Shown piece by piece: positions 23,790 to 32,515 of a stretch of DNA of 64,000 nucleotides; the stretch's first letter is position 1, and each line of letters starts with the position of its first letter. Source of the DNA: Solirubrobacterales bacterium. GTDB lineage: Bacteria; Actinomycetota; Thermoleophilia; Solirubrobacterales; Solirubrobacteraceae. Position numbers and translations under genes: made by a program. A model generated the notes under the pieces. It saw only the letters and a list, made by a program, of their open reading frames with translations. It was not told where the DNA came from and searched no databases. The stretch is from contig PKYB01000042.1 in the NCBI GenBank assembly GCA_003133565.1, positions 10,053 through 74,052 on the forward strand, written 5' to 3'.

Positions 23790-24619
23790 GCTGGCGCCGT
23801 CGCCGCCAGGCGATCGGCGCGCGAGCGCTCGAGCCAGTGCGTCACGACTGCCCAGGCCTCGCTGTCGGGGTCCACGTGGCGACGGTGGCCGCCGGCCTCG
23901 CCGGCGAGTTCGACGAGCTCAACCTCGGCGCCCGCGGCGCGCGCTGCGGCTGCGTAGTTGCGACTGCGGCGAACGGAGACCGTCCGGTCCTCGGTCCCGT
24001 GCACCAGCAACACAGGCAGCGGAAGCGGCACGCGGCCGATCGGGTCGGCGATCGCGTAGCGCTCGGGGAACTGCTCGGGCGAGCCACCCATCAACCAGCC
24101 CACCGCGCCGCCCGGGGTCTCGCGGTAACAAGTGGCGAGATCATTGACGCCGGCCTGGGCAATTGCGGCGATTGGCCTGAGCGCCGGGTCTGCACCGGGC
24201 GCACCGTTCGGCAGATCTGCGCGGCCGGCGGCCCACAGCGCCAGCTGACCGCCTGCGGAATGGCCAAGCAGCGTGACCCGCTCGAGGTCGAGCGGGGCGT
24301 CGATCGTGCGCAGATGATCGATCGCGGCGGCGACGTCGACGAAGGTCAGTGGCCAGCCGCCACCCTGGCCGCGGCCGACGCGGCGGTACTCGATGTTCCA
24401 CACCGCCCAGCCGCGTCGCATGAGATCGCCGGCAATGCCGCGCATCACGACCTTGCCCCAGCCGGCGGCCCAGGAGCCCCCGTGAATCGTTACGACAACG
24501 GGATGCGGGCCGGCGCCCGCTGGGAGGAGTAGCTCAGCGCGCTGGCAGCGATGCGCATCGCCGTAGCGATAGGAGCGTCGCGGCGTGATGAGGTCGAGCA
24601 GCAGGCGTGTGCGTGACAC
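23786..24619 (-). CDS. alpha/beta-hydrolase, carboxylesterase/hormone-sensitive-lipase type
   Basis: A 277-residue cytoplasmic esterase-like enzyme. It shows the oxyanion-hole motif HGGSW near residue 46, the nucleophile elbow GHSAGG near residue 119, an Asp in VHGTEDRTV near residue 206, and a His in GEAGGHRRHVDP near residue 245, forming a complete Ser-Asp-His triad. The NIEYRRVGRG segment is typical of this family and of BD-FAE esterases. There is no signal peptide. The natural substrate is unknown, probably a small ester or acyl peptide. It overlaps the end of the convergent SRAP gene by four bases. Confidence 0.9.
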   Translation of the reverse strand: MSRTRLLLDLITPRRSYRYGDAHRCQRAELLLPAGAGPHPVVVTIHGGSWAAGWGKVVMRGIAGDLMRRGWAVWNIEYRRVGRGQGGGWPLTFVDVAAAIDHLRTIDAPLDLERVTLLGHSAGGQLALWAAGRADLPNGAPGADPALRPIAAIAQAGVNDLATCYRETPGGAVGWLMGGSPEQFPERYAIADPIGRVPLPLPVLLVHGTEDRTVSVRRSRNYAAAARAAGAEVELVELAGEAGGHRRHVDPDSEAWAVVTHWLERSRADRLAATAPA

Positions 24620-24634
24620 CGCAGGGGAGTGCGT

Positions 24635-25111
24635 TCAGGACCCGTCCCACGGATCATCCTCGGTGCTCGCCGCACGCTCGATCCGCTCGAGAACCTCGTC
24701 GGCGCGGCGATCCTCGACCATTGCGGCCAAAGCGCTTGAGATCGTCGGCGCCCAGATCCGCCGCACCGTCGGCGGCTCACTGAATGGGTCGCCCAGCTCC
24801 GACCAATCCACCGAAACCGCTGCTCGCTTGGGGCTGGGGGCGTCCTGCGGCTCGCCGCCGGCCTCGAGGTTGATCTGTGCACGCCAGCCGTTGGGACACA
24901 ACTCGCCCATCACCGCGCGCGCTCGCGCTTCGTCGCTCAGCGGCACCGGCTTAGCCCGGCCGCGACGGATCTCGCGCGTTCCCAGCAGGCCGGCGAGCGC
25001 CAGCAGCACGGCCCCGGCGAGTGCCAGCTCGACCTGCGTGATCACCAATCCGGCGCGCGTGACGCTGCTCGAGAGTGACTCAGCGAGCAGTGTTGTCAGC
25101 GCAGCCAACAA
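24635..25111 (-). CDS. single-span membrane protein of unknown function
   Basis: The product is up to 158 residues from TTG at 25111, though the real start may be a later GTG. One hydrophobic segment (about 22-43, VITQVELALAGAVLLALAGLLG) is followed by a basic TREIRRGRAK stop-transfer and a roughly 110-residue soluble tail. The tail is rich in acidic residues and has a Cys-Pro-Asn-Gly-Trp motif (residues 72-76) and a C-terminal helix RRADEVLERIERA. I recognise no family. It ends 15 bases from the esterase start on the same strand, so the two are likely co-transcribed. Confidence 0.6.
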   Translation of the reverse strand: MLAALTTLLAESLSSSVTRAGLVITQVELALAGAVLLALAGLLGTREIRRGRAKPVPLSDEARARAVMGELCPNGWRAQINLEAGGEPQDAPSPKRAAVSVDWSELGDPFSEPPTVRRIWAPTISSALAAMVEDRRADEVLERIERAASTEDDPWDGS

Positions 25112-25212
25112 GGGAGCGCAGACGCTACTAGCCTCGGCGCGAACGTCAAGTGCGAAGCGTCAACGTTAGTAACGAGGGCGATCGCCGTGCGCGCGACGTG
25201 CGCTCAAAAGCG

Positions 25213-27861
25213 CTAGCTCGCGGCCTGGGAGAGCACTGAATTCGATTGTGGTTCCGCGGCCTCGCCCTGATCCAACGCGTCTGTCGATGCGTCGTCCGCC
25301 GTCGGGATCCAGCGCAGCAGCGCCTCGCTGAGGTCGGTGTGGCGCACAGGCTTGGTGATGTAATCGTCCATCCCCGCCTCGAGGCAGCGCTCCCGATCTC
25401 CGGTCATGGCATGGGCAGTCATCGCGATCACTGGTGTGCGTCGGTCGCCTCGCTCGCGGCGGCGCAGCTCGGTGGTCGCCGCGTAGCCGTCCATCGCGGG
25501 CATTTGGCAGTCCATCAGGACGGCGTCGAAGCGCTGTTTGGCGAGTGCTTCGAGTGCTTGCACGCCGTCGTTGACCACGAGGACACGACAACCGCAGCGT
25601 TCGAGTGCGCGCGTGGCGACGATCTGGTTGACCGGGCTGTCCTCGGCGACCAGGACGAGCGGTAGCTCCAACCAAAGGGGTGCCAGCGCTGCGTTCGCCT
25701 TGGCGAGTGGAGCCGGTACGTCTGATGCGGCCACGTTCGCCAGCTCCACCTCGACCCAGAAAGTGCTCCCACGTCCCGGTGTGCTTTCGCCGTTGATCGT
25801 TCCGCCCATCAGCTCGACGATCTCGCGGGCGATGGAAAGACCCAACCCGGTGCCGCCGTACAAGCGTGTCGTTGAGACATCGGCCTGGGTGAATGGCTCG
25901 AACATTCGTTGCAGGCTCTCGGGCTCGATGCCGATGCCGGTGTCGGTTACCGCGATGCGGATCGCCGTGCTTTCGTCCCGCGTAGCGGCCGCGCTGACGT
26001 GGACGGTGACCGCTCCGACCGATGTGAACTTGACTGCGTTGGCGACAAGATTCGCGAGGACCTGGTTCAGCCGCCTGCCGTCTCCGTGCGCGCGACGCGG
26101 AACGTCGCTCTCGATCTCGACCTCGAGGCCCAGGCCCTTCGCTCTGGCAAGCGCGCCTGCGACCGCGCAGGCTTCCTTGATCGTGTCGACAAGCTCGAAG
26201 TTTGCGACGTCGAGTGTGAGGTGACCGGTTTCGATCTTGGACAGGTCGAGGATGTCGTTGATCAGCGCCAACATGTGCTCGCCGGATGACGCAATCTGCT
26301 CGGCGCATGCGCGCTGCTCGTCCGTCAGACCCATATCGAGCAGTGCGTCGGTCATGCCGATCACGGCGTTCATCGGAGTGCGAACCTCGTGGCTCACGTT
26401 CGCCAGGAACGCCGACTTGGTGTTCGACGCCTCGACCGCCCGGTCGTGCGCCCTTGCGGCTTCGGCGGCAAGCCTTTTGCGCTCCGTGACGTCGTTGTAG
26501 AGCGCGATTCGACATTCCCGCCCGTCCACGGTCACGCTGTCGCTGCTGACATCGACATCGATGATCGTGCCGTCCTTGCGTTGATGGCGCATCGTGGAAC
26601 CAGCGGCGCCGCCAACGCCCGCGTTCCCCGCACCCGAAGTGGTTTCTGGGTCGGCGAGCGGCCGCTCGACGCCGGCGCTCGGCTCGAGGTCGAGGACCGT
26701 CATTTCACGAAGCTCTTTGCGTGAGTAGCCGTAACTTGCAACCATCGCGTTGCTCGCGGCGACGATCTCCAGGGTCTGGCTGTCGTAGGTCACCATCGGC
26801 AGCGGGTTCTGCTCGAAGAGCAGCCGGTAGCGCTCCTCGCTCGAGCGCAGCTGCTGGCGGGCGAGACGCAGGGCGGGACGGAAGGCGAGGCGCCCGCCGG
26901 CGAGGACGACCGTGATCGCGGCCAGACCAACGGCGATCGGGCCGAGGTGGTACCACGTGCCAACGACCAGGATCGCCAAGCTCGAAACCGTCAACAGGCC
27001 AGGTAGAACGAATCCAGAGACGCGCTGCAGCGCAAAGCGGTCGGATCCTTTTTCGGTCACCCACATCGCCATCGCGAACATCAGGATCGAGAACGGCCAC
27101 GCGACGGCGTTTAGAACGTCGCTGAATTGCGACGCGCCACTCTGCGGCTGGACGAAATTGATCGTGTCTCCGGCTGCGTTTACCGCGATGCCGATGGCCA
27201 TCAGCACCAGGGCCGCCCTTCTGGGGCTAGCTACGAACACCGTGCTGCCGACGACCAGGCCCAGTAGTAAGAGGTCGGCGACGGGAAACCCCAGGTTCGT
27301 GGCGACCGCGAGTGAAGCACCTTTGACCACCTGTGCGATGCCGTGAAACGCAAGCGCCGAACACAGCGCCCCCATGCCGAGCGCCGCGATCGCGCCGTCG
27401 AGCCAGTTTGGTGCATCTCCCCGCGTTATCTCCTCACGCACGAACAGAATGACCGCCACCAGCGCGAGGGGATAGAAGAAGAAGAAGAAGCCATCGGCCA
27501 GCGTTGGCGTCGGCGGTGTCGCACCGCTCAGTGACGCGAACGTGAACAGGAGGTCGCCGAGCGTCCATGAGAGGCAGGCCGTGCCCATTACGAGGGCTAC
27601 GCGTTGATGGCGATGGGGGCGAAGCCCGCTCGCCAGGCACAGTGAGCACGCCGCAAGTTGAAATCCGACTACGAGCCAGCCATCCAGCAAGGGCGAGAAC
27701 TGCCATGCGTGACGGACCACCATGAGGCCGAGATAGGCGGCGAGCATGGCGGCGAGCAGCGCGAAGCCGAGCCACACCACCTTCGGCGCGCCATCGCCGG
27801 GCGTGATCTCGGGCGTCGGGTTGCGCACGCGCGCCGAGCTTGTGACCGGCATTGCGGACAT
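25213..27861 (-). CDS. hybrid sensor histidine kinase with polytopic membrane, PAS, kinase and receiver domains
   Basis: An 882-residue protein. Residues about 25-310 hold eight to nine membrane segments, probably a membrane sensory module. A PAS domain follows at about 345-465 (RYRLLFEQNPLPMVTYD...YNDVTERKR). The HisKA domain has the phospho-acceptor His in ANVSHEVRTPMNAVIGM, and the HATPase domain carries NAVKFTS, TDTGIGI and GGTGLGLSI boxes. The C-terminal receiver has AEDSPVN, the Asp in AVLMDCQMPAMDG and the Lys in YITKP. BarA/ArcB-type hybrids pass phosphate on to an HPt protein, and none is encoded nearby. ATG at 27861 is preferred over 27942 because the earlier part overlaps the divergent gene region. 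Confidence 0.92.
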   Translation of the reverse strand: MSAMPVTSSARVRNPTPEITPGDGAPKVVWLGFALLAAMLAAYLGLMVVRHAWQFSPLLDGWLVVGFQLAACSLCLASGLRPHRHQRVALVMGTACLSWTLGDLLFTFASLSGATPPTPTLADGFFFFFYPLALVAVILFVREEITRGDAPNWLDGAIAALGMGALCSALAFHGIAQVVKGASLAVATNLGFPVADLLLLGLVVGSTVFVASPRRAALVLMAIGIAVNAAGDTINFVQPQSGASQFSDVLNAVAWPFSILMFAMAMWVTEKGSDRFALQRVSGFVLPGLLTVSSLAILVVGTWYHLGPIAVGLAAITVVLAGGRLAFRPALRLARQQLRSSEERYRLLFEQNPLPMVTYDSQTLEIVAASNAMVASYGYSRKELREMTVLDLEPSAGVERPLADPETTSGAGNAGVGGAAGSTMRHQRKDGTIIDVDVSSDSVTVDGRECRIALYNDVTERKRLAAEAARAHDRAVEASNTKSAFLANVSHEVRTPMNAVIGMTDALLDMGLTDEQRACAEQIASSGEHMLALINDILDLSKIETGHLTLDVANFELVDTIKEACAVAGALARAKGLGLEVEIESDVPRRAHGDGRRLNQVLANLVANAVKFTSVGAVTVHVSAAATRDESTAIRIAVTDTGIGIEPESLQRMFEPFTQADVSTTRLYGGTGLGLSIAREIVELMGGTINGESTPGRGSTFWVEVELANVAASDVPAPLAKANAALAPLWLELPLVLVAEDSPVNQIVATRALERCGCRVLVVNDGVQALEALAKQRFDAVLMDCQMPAMDGYAATTELRRRERGDRRTPVIAMTAHAMTGDRERCLEAGMDDYITKPVRHTDLSEALLRWIPTADDASTDALDQGEAAEPQSNSVLSQAAS

Positions 27862-27948
27862 GCCCACGTATCGGCGCAATGAGGCCGTTCTTGAGCCTTC
27901 GCTCGTTGATCCCGACGCAAGAACCACATGGCGGTGGCGCACTCGGCG

Positions 27949-27982
27949 AGCGGAGAGGGAGAGATTCGACCTCTCGGTACGC
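27949..27982 (-). repeat. tRNA-Ser 3'-end remnant (T arm plus acceptor), possible attachment site
   Basis: These 34 bases match the 3' end of the intact tRNA-Ser(CGA) at 32514-32547 with two mismatches, in the same orientation. They cover the T stem and loop, the acceptor strand and two flanking bases. The T loop carries G in place of the first T of TTCGAAT, so the piece is decayed and cannot be a functional tRNA. The acceptor part (ccctctcc) is closer to tRNA-Ser(GGA). It sits directly before the LLM oxidoreductase start, and the repeat pair bounds about 4.5 kb. Confidence 0.8.
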
Positions 27983-27990
27983 TTCTAGCG

Positions 27991-28908
27991 GTGTCGAACG
28001 TCGAGCAGGTCGTTGAGGCTACGAGGAAGCGGCTCGGGGCGGTTGGTGTGTGGTCAGGCACGCTGCGCGCCGCCGCGGTGGCTGACGAACCGGCCGCGAT
28101 CCGCCGCATTGAGGAGCTCGGGTACGGTTCGGTGTGGACCGGAGAGGGGATCGGTGGCAAGGATGCGTTCGCCCATGCCGCGATGGCACTGGCGTCGTCC
28201 TCGCGGATCATCTTCGGTACCGGCATCGCCAATGTTTGGGCGCGTCACCCAGCGACGATGGAGGGCGGCGCGGCGACGCTTGCCGCCGCGTGGCCGGGAC
28301 GGTTCGTGCTCGGAGTCGGGGCTAGCCATGCGACGATGGTCGAGCGCAGCGGACAGGTCTACGGCAACCCGGTGGCGCACATGGCGCAATACCTCGCCGA
28401 GATGGATGACGCGGTCGTCGACTCGCCGGACACGCCGGTGCCCTTTGCGCGCGTGCTGGCGGCGCTGCGTCCCCGGATGCTCGAACTCGCCCGCGAGCAC
28501 GCCCACGGCGCCCACCCGTATTTCGTTCCGCCATCTCACACTCCGATGGCGCGCAAGATCCTCGGAGCGGACCGCCTCCTCATCCCCGAGCAGGCAATCG
28601 CGCTGATCACCGATCCTGGCGAAGCGCGACGCGTCGCTCGCAAGCACATGGCCCTCTACTTGACGCTGCCCAACTACTTGAACAGCCTGCGACACCTCGG
28701 CTTCGACGACGAGGACCTGTCGGGCGCCGGCAGCGACCGCCTCGTCGACGCGATCGTCGCCTGGGGCGATGAGCAGTCCATCGTCGACCGGATCGTCGAG
28801 TTGCGCTCCACGGGTGCCGACCACGTGGTTGTGCAACCGCTCGCCGACGACCTCCCCGGCGTCCTCGCACAACTCGAGCGGCTCGCCCCAGCGCTAGCCA
28901 GCCTCTGA
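27991..28908 (+). CDS. F420-dependent LLM-class oxidoreductase
   Basis: A luciferase-like TIM-barrel monooxygenase/dehydrogenase of 305 residues that would use the deazaflavin F420. The barrel begins at RLGAVGVWSG. Family segments include SVWTGEGIGGKDAFAHAAM, IIFGTGIANVWARHPATMEG and RFVLGVGASHATMVER, followed by GDEQSIVDRIVELRSTGADHVVVQ, close to the probable-F420 oxidoreductase subgroup TIGR03620. GTG at 27991 is chosen; ATG at 27928 would translate straight through the tRNA remnant. Substrate is unknown. It converges with the epoxide hydrolase across a strong hairpin. It forms the left end of the tRNA-Ser-bounded block. Confidence 0.87.
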   Translation: MSNVEQVVEATRKRLGAVGVWSGTLRAAAVADEPAAIRRIEELGYGSVWTGEGIGGKDAFAHAAMALASSSRIIFGTGIANVWARHPATMEGGAATLAAAWPGRFVLGVGASHATMVERSGQVYGNPVAHMAQYLAEMDDAVVDSPDTPVPFARVLAALRPRMLELAREHAHGAHPYFVPPSHTPMARKILGADRLLIPEQAIALITDPGEARRVARKHMALYLTLPNYLNSLRHLGFDDEDLSGAGSDRLVDAIVAWGDEQSIVDRIVELRSTGADHVVVQPLADDLPGVLAQLERLAPALASL

Positions 28909-28936
28909 TCGGCAGCCCGCCCGCGGGCTGCCGATC
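28907..28936. terminator. strong bidirectional hairpin between convergent genes
   Basis: Two perfect 14-base arms (gatcggcagcccgc and its complement) are separated by two bases, so the loop would effectively be about four bases. The hairpin overlaps the TGA of the LLM gene and ends 11 bases before the stop of the leftward epoxide hydrolase. There is no T tract on either side. Position and stem strength support a shared terminator. Confidence 0.75.
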
Positions 28937-28946
28937 GTTCTGAGGG

Positions 28947-30110
28947 TCAGCTGGCTTTGATCCTGTTGGTGTCGCGGAAGGGTCGGAATGCGTTGCGCAG
29001 CGTTTGCGCGAAGAGGGCGGGCTCGGCAACGGCGGGGAAGTGGCCGCCGCGGTCGTGTTCATCCCATGACTGGATCGTGAAGTAGCGCTCTGCGAGCTCG
29101 CGTGGCGGCTTTGGAAATGGGATGCGTTCGCCGCCGAAGATGCTGATCGCGGTCGGCACAGGCGAAGGGTCGCCTGCCGTCAGAGCGCTGCTCGGGTCGT
29201 GACGGTAGGTCCAGTAGGGCTGCAGCGAGGTGCCGATCGTGCCTGTTGCCCAGTAGAGCGTGAGGGTGCAGAGCAGAAGCTCCCTCTCGAACGTGGAAGC
29301 GCCGCTGCTCGTGGTGCTGCTCCAGGCCGAGGTCTTCTCTCCGATCCAGGCCGCCAACCCGGCTGGCGAGTCATGCAGCGCAGCCATGAGCGTTGACGGT
29401 TTGGTGGCGTGCATGTGGGCGTAGCCGCCCTCTTCGGCAGCCCAAGCCTCGACCTCAGCGAAGTGCCGCTCCTCTGCGCTGCTCCAGGGGCGCGATGGGG
29501 CAGGCAGCCCCGGAGTGGCGAGGTGGATCCCCAGGACCGCTTCGGGATGCGCGCGAGCCAGGCGCGCTGTGACGCCGGCGCCCAGATCGCTGCCATGAGC
29601 CACGTAACGCGAATGACCGAGGAGCTCCGTCACCAGCCGATGCCAGGGCTCGGCGATCACGCCGGCGCTGAGACCCTCCGTTGGTGGTGGCGAGGAAAAC
29701 GCGAAGCGCGGAAGTGATGGGGCAATAACCGTGAACGAGTCTGCCTCGTCGCCGCCCGACGCGGCGGGATCGCTGAGCAGATCGAGCACCGCGAGGTACT
29801 CGCAAAACGAGCCGGGCCAGCCGTGCGTCAGCAGCAGCGGCAGCGGATCCCCGCCCCGGCCAGGCACACGAACGAAGTGCACCTGCTGATCGCCGAGAGC
29901 GACCAGGCCGTGATCCAAACCACCTAGCCGGGCCTGAAACCGCGATGTGTCAAACGAACGCCAGTCAGCGACCAGTTCGGCGAGCCACTGACCGGGCACG
30001 CCACGACTCCACCCGCCGGAACCAGGCGCGACGCCTTGCCACCGTTCGAGCCGCTCCTGCAGATCGTCGAGCGCACCACGATCCAGAACCGGCTCGAAAT
30101 CCTCAATCAC
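28947..30110 (-). CDS. epoxide hydrolase, EHN plus alpha/beta-hydrolase
   Basis: A 387-residue enzyme of the microsomal/juvenile-hormone epoxide hydrolase branch. An N-terminal EHN domain (about 1-105; DLQERLERWQG, WLAELVADWRSFDT) precedes the hydrolase fold. The oxyanion motif HGWPGS is near residue 100, the nucleophile Asp is in HGSDLGAGV near residue 180, Tyr residues lie in the cap, and the general-base His is in RGGHFPAVAEP near residue 365. It opens epoxides to vicinal diols. GTG at 30110 begins the EHN homology; the upstream open frame is a shadow of the TetR gene. It is downstream of the tetR gene on the same strand (67-base gap) and probably belongs to its operon. Confidence 0.9.
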   Translation of the reverse strand: MIEDFEPVLDRGALDDLQERLERWQGVAPGSGGWSRGVPGQWLAELVADWRSFDTSRFQARLGGLDHGLVALGDQQVHFVRVPGRGGDPLPLLLTHGWPGSFCEYLAVLDLLSDPAASGGDEADSFTVIAPSLPRFAFSSPPPTEGLSAGVIAEPWHRLVTELLGHSRYVAHGSDLGAGVTARLARAHPEAVLGIHLATPGLPAPSRPWSSAEERHFAEVEAWAAEEGGYAHMHATKPSTLMAALHDSPAGLAAWIGEKTSAWSSTTSSGASTFERELLLCTLTLYWATGTIGTSLQPYWTYRHDPSSALTAGDPSPVPTAISIFGGERIPFPKPPRELAERYFTIQSWDEHDRGGHFPAVAEPALFAQTLRNAFRPFRDTNRIKAS

Positions 30111-30177
30111 GGCTGGACGCCCGCGTTCCGTGCTTTGAAGGATCGTCGCGCGCTTGCAGTGCCAGCTCGTGCTGCCA

Positions 30178-30837
30178 TCAACTCGGGTCTGCGACGCGCA
30201 TGGATTCGCCTTGGGGTGGGCCTGGGGTGCGGCGCGAGCCGAGCGGTGGCGGGGCGGTGGTAGCGAGGCCCGCAACGAAGATTCTGGCTTGCCGGCGAGC
30301 GAGTTGGTCCCAGTCGGGTGCATTGGGGAGTGGTTGGGCGAGCATTGCTCCGGTGATGATGATGTCGATGGCGCTGGCGTCTGCTCGGATTGTCCGATCG
30401 CGGCGTCCGCGGGCGAGGACTTGTTCGAGCAGGTCTCTGATCTCGGCTCGGACCGCGACGACGTTTTCGTCATCGATGACGGGGCCACCGTGGAGGGGCA
30501 GGATGAACTCGTTGCGGGCCCCGATCGTCTGTTCGAGGAATTGCGCGAGTGCTGCGGGGGCCGGCTCGTCACTTTGCGCGGCTGCGCGCGCATGTTGCAG
30601 GACGAGGTTGAAGGAGCGCAGCGTGAGGGCCGCCAAGAGGGCTCGGCGCGTCTGGTAGTGGCGATAGAGGGTTCCGATCCCGACGCCCGCCTCGTCGGCG
30701 ATCGTCGCCATCGGCGCCCTCTCGCCGTCGCGTCTGACTGCCGCAGTGGCGGCGACGAGGATGCGTTCGCGGTTGGCTGCGGCGTCACTGCGTAGCGGCC
30801 GCGCGAGGGGCCGGGTGTCTGTCGTTGCTTCAGCCAT
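30178..30837 (-). CDS. TetR-family transcriptional regulator
   Basis: A 219-residue repressor-type regulator. The N-terminal helix-turn-helix (NRERILVAATAAVRRDGERAPMATIADEAGVGIGTLYRHYQTRRALLAAL) is textbook TetR, and the roughly 140-residue remainder is a helical ligand-binding domain ending in a Pro-rich tail. Start at ATG 30837 is preferred; ATG at 30900 is possible but would coincide with one arm of a palindromic operator. It is divergent from the cupin gene and upstream of the epoxide hydrolase. The natural model is a ligand-relieved repressor for both directions. The effector may be a substrate of these enzymes; this is inferred from context. Confidence 0.92.
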   Translation of the reverse strand: MAEATTDTRPLARPLRSDAAANRERILVAATAAVRRDGERAPMATIADEAGVGIGTLYRHYQTRRALLAALTLRSFNLVLQHARAAAQSDEPAPAALAQFLEQTIGARNEFILPLHGGPVIDDENVVAVRAEIRDLLEQVLARGRRDRTIRADASAIDIIITGAMLAQPLPNAPDWDQLARRQARIFVAGLATTAPPPLGSRRTPGPPQGESMRVADPS

Positions 30838-30899
30838 TTTGGAGGTGATCGTGTCACGTGGCGACACGCTGGTGATCGTGTTCGGTAGCCTCCAGGACA

Positions 30900-30923
30900 T
30901 AAGCGGATGATTTCTTCCGCTTA
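30900..30923. promoter_or_regulatory. palindromic operator between the divergent tetR and cupin genes
   Basis: The arms taagcgga and tccgctta are perfect complements separated by eight bases, a typical size for a TetR-family site. It sits 21 bases before the cupin ATG and upstream of the tetR start. A second, shorter inverted repeat (gtgtc/gacac, seven-base spacer) lies at 30851-30867. The first is the better operator candidate. Confidence 0.65.
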
Positions 30924-30944
30924 GTCTACGACAAAGGAGCGCCG

Positions 30945-31505
30945 ATGAACGACACCTTGCCCGCCGAGTCGACGCCGCCAGGACCGATCCCTGCCGATGA
31001 CCCCGGGCGTGGCCTGACGCGCGTGAGCCCTGACACCGATGAGTCGCTCCCTCACCTCGGCGTGGTCGGCGACACCTACACCATCCTTGTGTCCGGCGAG
31101 GACACCGCTGGGCGCTACACGCTGATCGACATGCACGTCCCGCCGGGCGGCGGGCCGCCGCCTCACCGCCATGACTTCGAGGAGATGTTCACGATCCTTG
31201 ATGGCGAGATCGAGCTCACGTTCCGCGGCGTCAGCGCGGTTGCAACGGCCGGCGTAACGATCAATGTGCCCGCCAACGCGCCGCATGTCTTCCGCAACGT
31301 CTCCAAACGCCCGGCGCGACTGCTTTGTCTGTGCTCGCCGGCGGGCCAGGAGGAGTTCTTCAAGGAGGTCGGCGTGCCGGTCGCGCACCGAACCGAGGCT
31401 CCGCCCGCGCTCGACGATGCCGCGACCGGCGCGTTCATCGCCAAGGCGATCGCACTCGCTCCCAAGTACCGGACCGAGCTGCTGCTCGGCGAGCCGAAGA
31501 CCTGA
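30945..31505 (+). CDS. cupin-domain protein
   Basis: A 186-residue protein with a single cupin barrel. An AAAGGAG ribosome site precedes ATG at 30945. Cupin motif 1 is seen in PPGGGPPPHRHDFEEMFTIL (two His and a Glu as metal ligands) followed by DGEIEL, and motif 2 in VPANAPHVFRN with the last His. The metal site is thus complete. Such small cupins include dioxygenases, isomerases and quercetinase-like enzymes, and the substrate cannot be read. It is divergent from tetR with a palindromic operator between them, so it is the most direct candidate target of that regulator. Confidence 0.88.
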   Translation: MNDTLPAESTPPGPIPADDPGRGLTRVSPDTDESLPHLGVVGDTYTILVSGEDTAGRYTLIDMHVPPGGGPPPHRHDFEEMFTILDGEIELTFRGVSAVATAGVTINVPANAPHVFRNVSKRPARLLCLCSPAGQEEFFKEVGVPVAHRTEAPPALDDAATGAFIAKAIALAPKYRTELLLGEPKT

Positions 31506-31608
31506 TCCTCGAAACGATCGAGACAACGCAGCCAATCCTGCTTTGTCGGGCAAACGTCAGGCTGATCTCGAAATTTGCGACAGCCACCGTAGGAGCGGGC
31601 GCCGTTGC

Positions 31609-32397
31609 TCATGTGCTTCTGTCGATCGCCGTTCGGCTCGAGTCGCTGTGGGGTGTAGCGAGCCGGTGGTGAACCCAGACGTTGGGTTCGACGTACACGA
31701 CGTGGTCGTGCTCGATCGACACGTGCACCGGAGCGAGCGCCTCGGGAATGTCGCTGAGGCCCGTGCTGCTCAGCGGCATCCCAGTCCATTCCCGCCATTG
31801 CGCGAGTGTCCCCGGAATGACCATTGACAGCGGGCACACGCTGACGATTCGGGCACCCAAGCGAACATGGACACGCAGCCAGGAATCGGCGGGCAACCCA
31901 TCGCCGCGGACCCGAGCTACATATTCAGACATCGGCGTCCGCGGCTCCACGCTCTTTTCCGTGGGGCGAACGGGCCCGAAAAGATCTGTGAACCCGAGCC
32001 GCTGAACGTTGCGTCGCGCTGCGTCGAGCAATACGGAGCTGAGCCCGCCCCGCCGATGATCAGGAACGACGCGTGCCTCGATCAGCGAGACCGCCGTGGC
32101 CTGCTGATCGCGTTCATGGTCCCTGAAAGCCTGTTCGAGAATTCCGTCCCATCCCCTGACGGGCAGCTCGTCATCGCTTCCGCCCCAGGCGAACGGCACG
32201 CTGTGGACCTTGCCGACGATCGCATCCTGATCGTCGAGGGCGAGCAACTGATGCTCCGGAAACGTGTCGGCAAGCCGGCCATAGAACAGGGCGGCGATCG
32301 GATCTTGCTGCATGAACGTAGGCCACGTGTCTGGCATCGCCCACATCGGCTCGACCAAATCCGGCCGCTCCTCGAGCGTCACAACCGAGGCGATCAC
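31609..32397 (-). CDS. GNAT-family acetyltransferase
   Basis: A 262-residue protein with an N-terminal GNAT fold. The acetyl-CoA-binding motif A reads EARVVPDHRRGGLSSVLLDAARRNVQRLGF at about residues 107-136, with an R-x-x-G-x-S/L pattern. The C-terminal half (VHVRLGARIVSVCPLSMVIPG...) is longer than in minimal GNATs and resembles members with an added beta-rich segment. Substrate is unknown. It is the gene closest to tRNA-Ser(CGA), inside the block bounded by the tRNA remnant. Confidence 0.82.
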   Translation of the reverse strand: MIASVVTLEERPDLVEPMWAMPDTWPTFMQQDPIAALFYGRLADTFPEHQLLALDDQDAIVGKVHSVPFAWGGSDDELPVRGWDGILEQAFRDHERDQQATAVSLIEARVVPDHRRGGLSSVLLDAARRNVQRLGFTDLFGPVRPTEKSVEPRTPMSEYVARVRGDGLPADSWLRVHVRLGARIVSVCPLSMVIPGTLAQWREWTGMPLSSTGLSDIPEALAPVHVSIEHDHVVYVEPNVWVHHRLATPHSDSSRTAIDRST

Positions 32398-32469
32398 AAT
32401 CGGAACCTATCCGGCCGAGAGCGAAGCCATCGCATTGGACGAGGACGACACGCGTCGTTCTCGCGCCAA

Positions 32470-32489
32470 GCGACACTCCTGAGTGTCGC
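32470..32489 (-). terminator. hairpin downstream of tRNA-Ser(CGA)
   Basis: Nine-base arms gcgacactc and gagtgtcgc are perfect complements with a two-base gap. The hairpin lies about 27 bases past the 3' end of the leftward tRNA gene, where a terminator is expected. No T run follows. Confidence 0.55.
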
Positions 32490-32515
32490 GCGGCGCCGGC
32501 GCCTACGTGACATAG

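Noticed and set aside
25166-26515. Minus-strand frame of 449 residues within the hybrid kinase
   Set aside because: It is the same strand in another frame, Arg-rich without motifs, while the other frame has complete kinase and receiver domains.
27949-27982. A third tRNA gene
   Set aside because: Only the T arm and acceptor strand exist; no anticodon arm or 5' half is present and the T loop is mutated.
28947-30857. The epoxide hydrolase as a 636-residue protein
   Set aside because: The extra N-terminal half overlaps the TetR gene in another frame and has no domain; homology starts at GTG 30110.
27983-32513. A toxin-antitoxin or phage-defence island between the tRNA repeats
   Set aside because: The genes are ordinary enzymes and a TetR regulator; no nuclease, toxin, integrase or phage protein can be seen.
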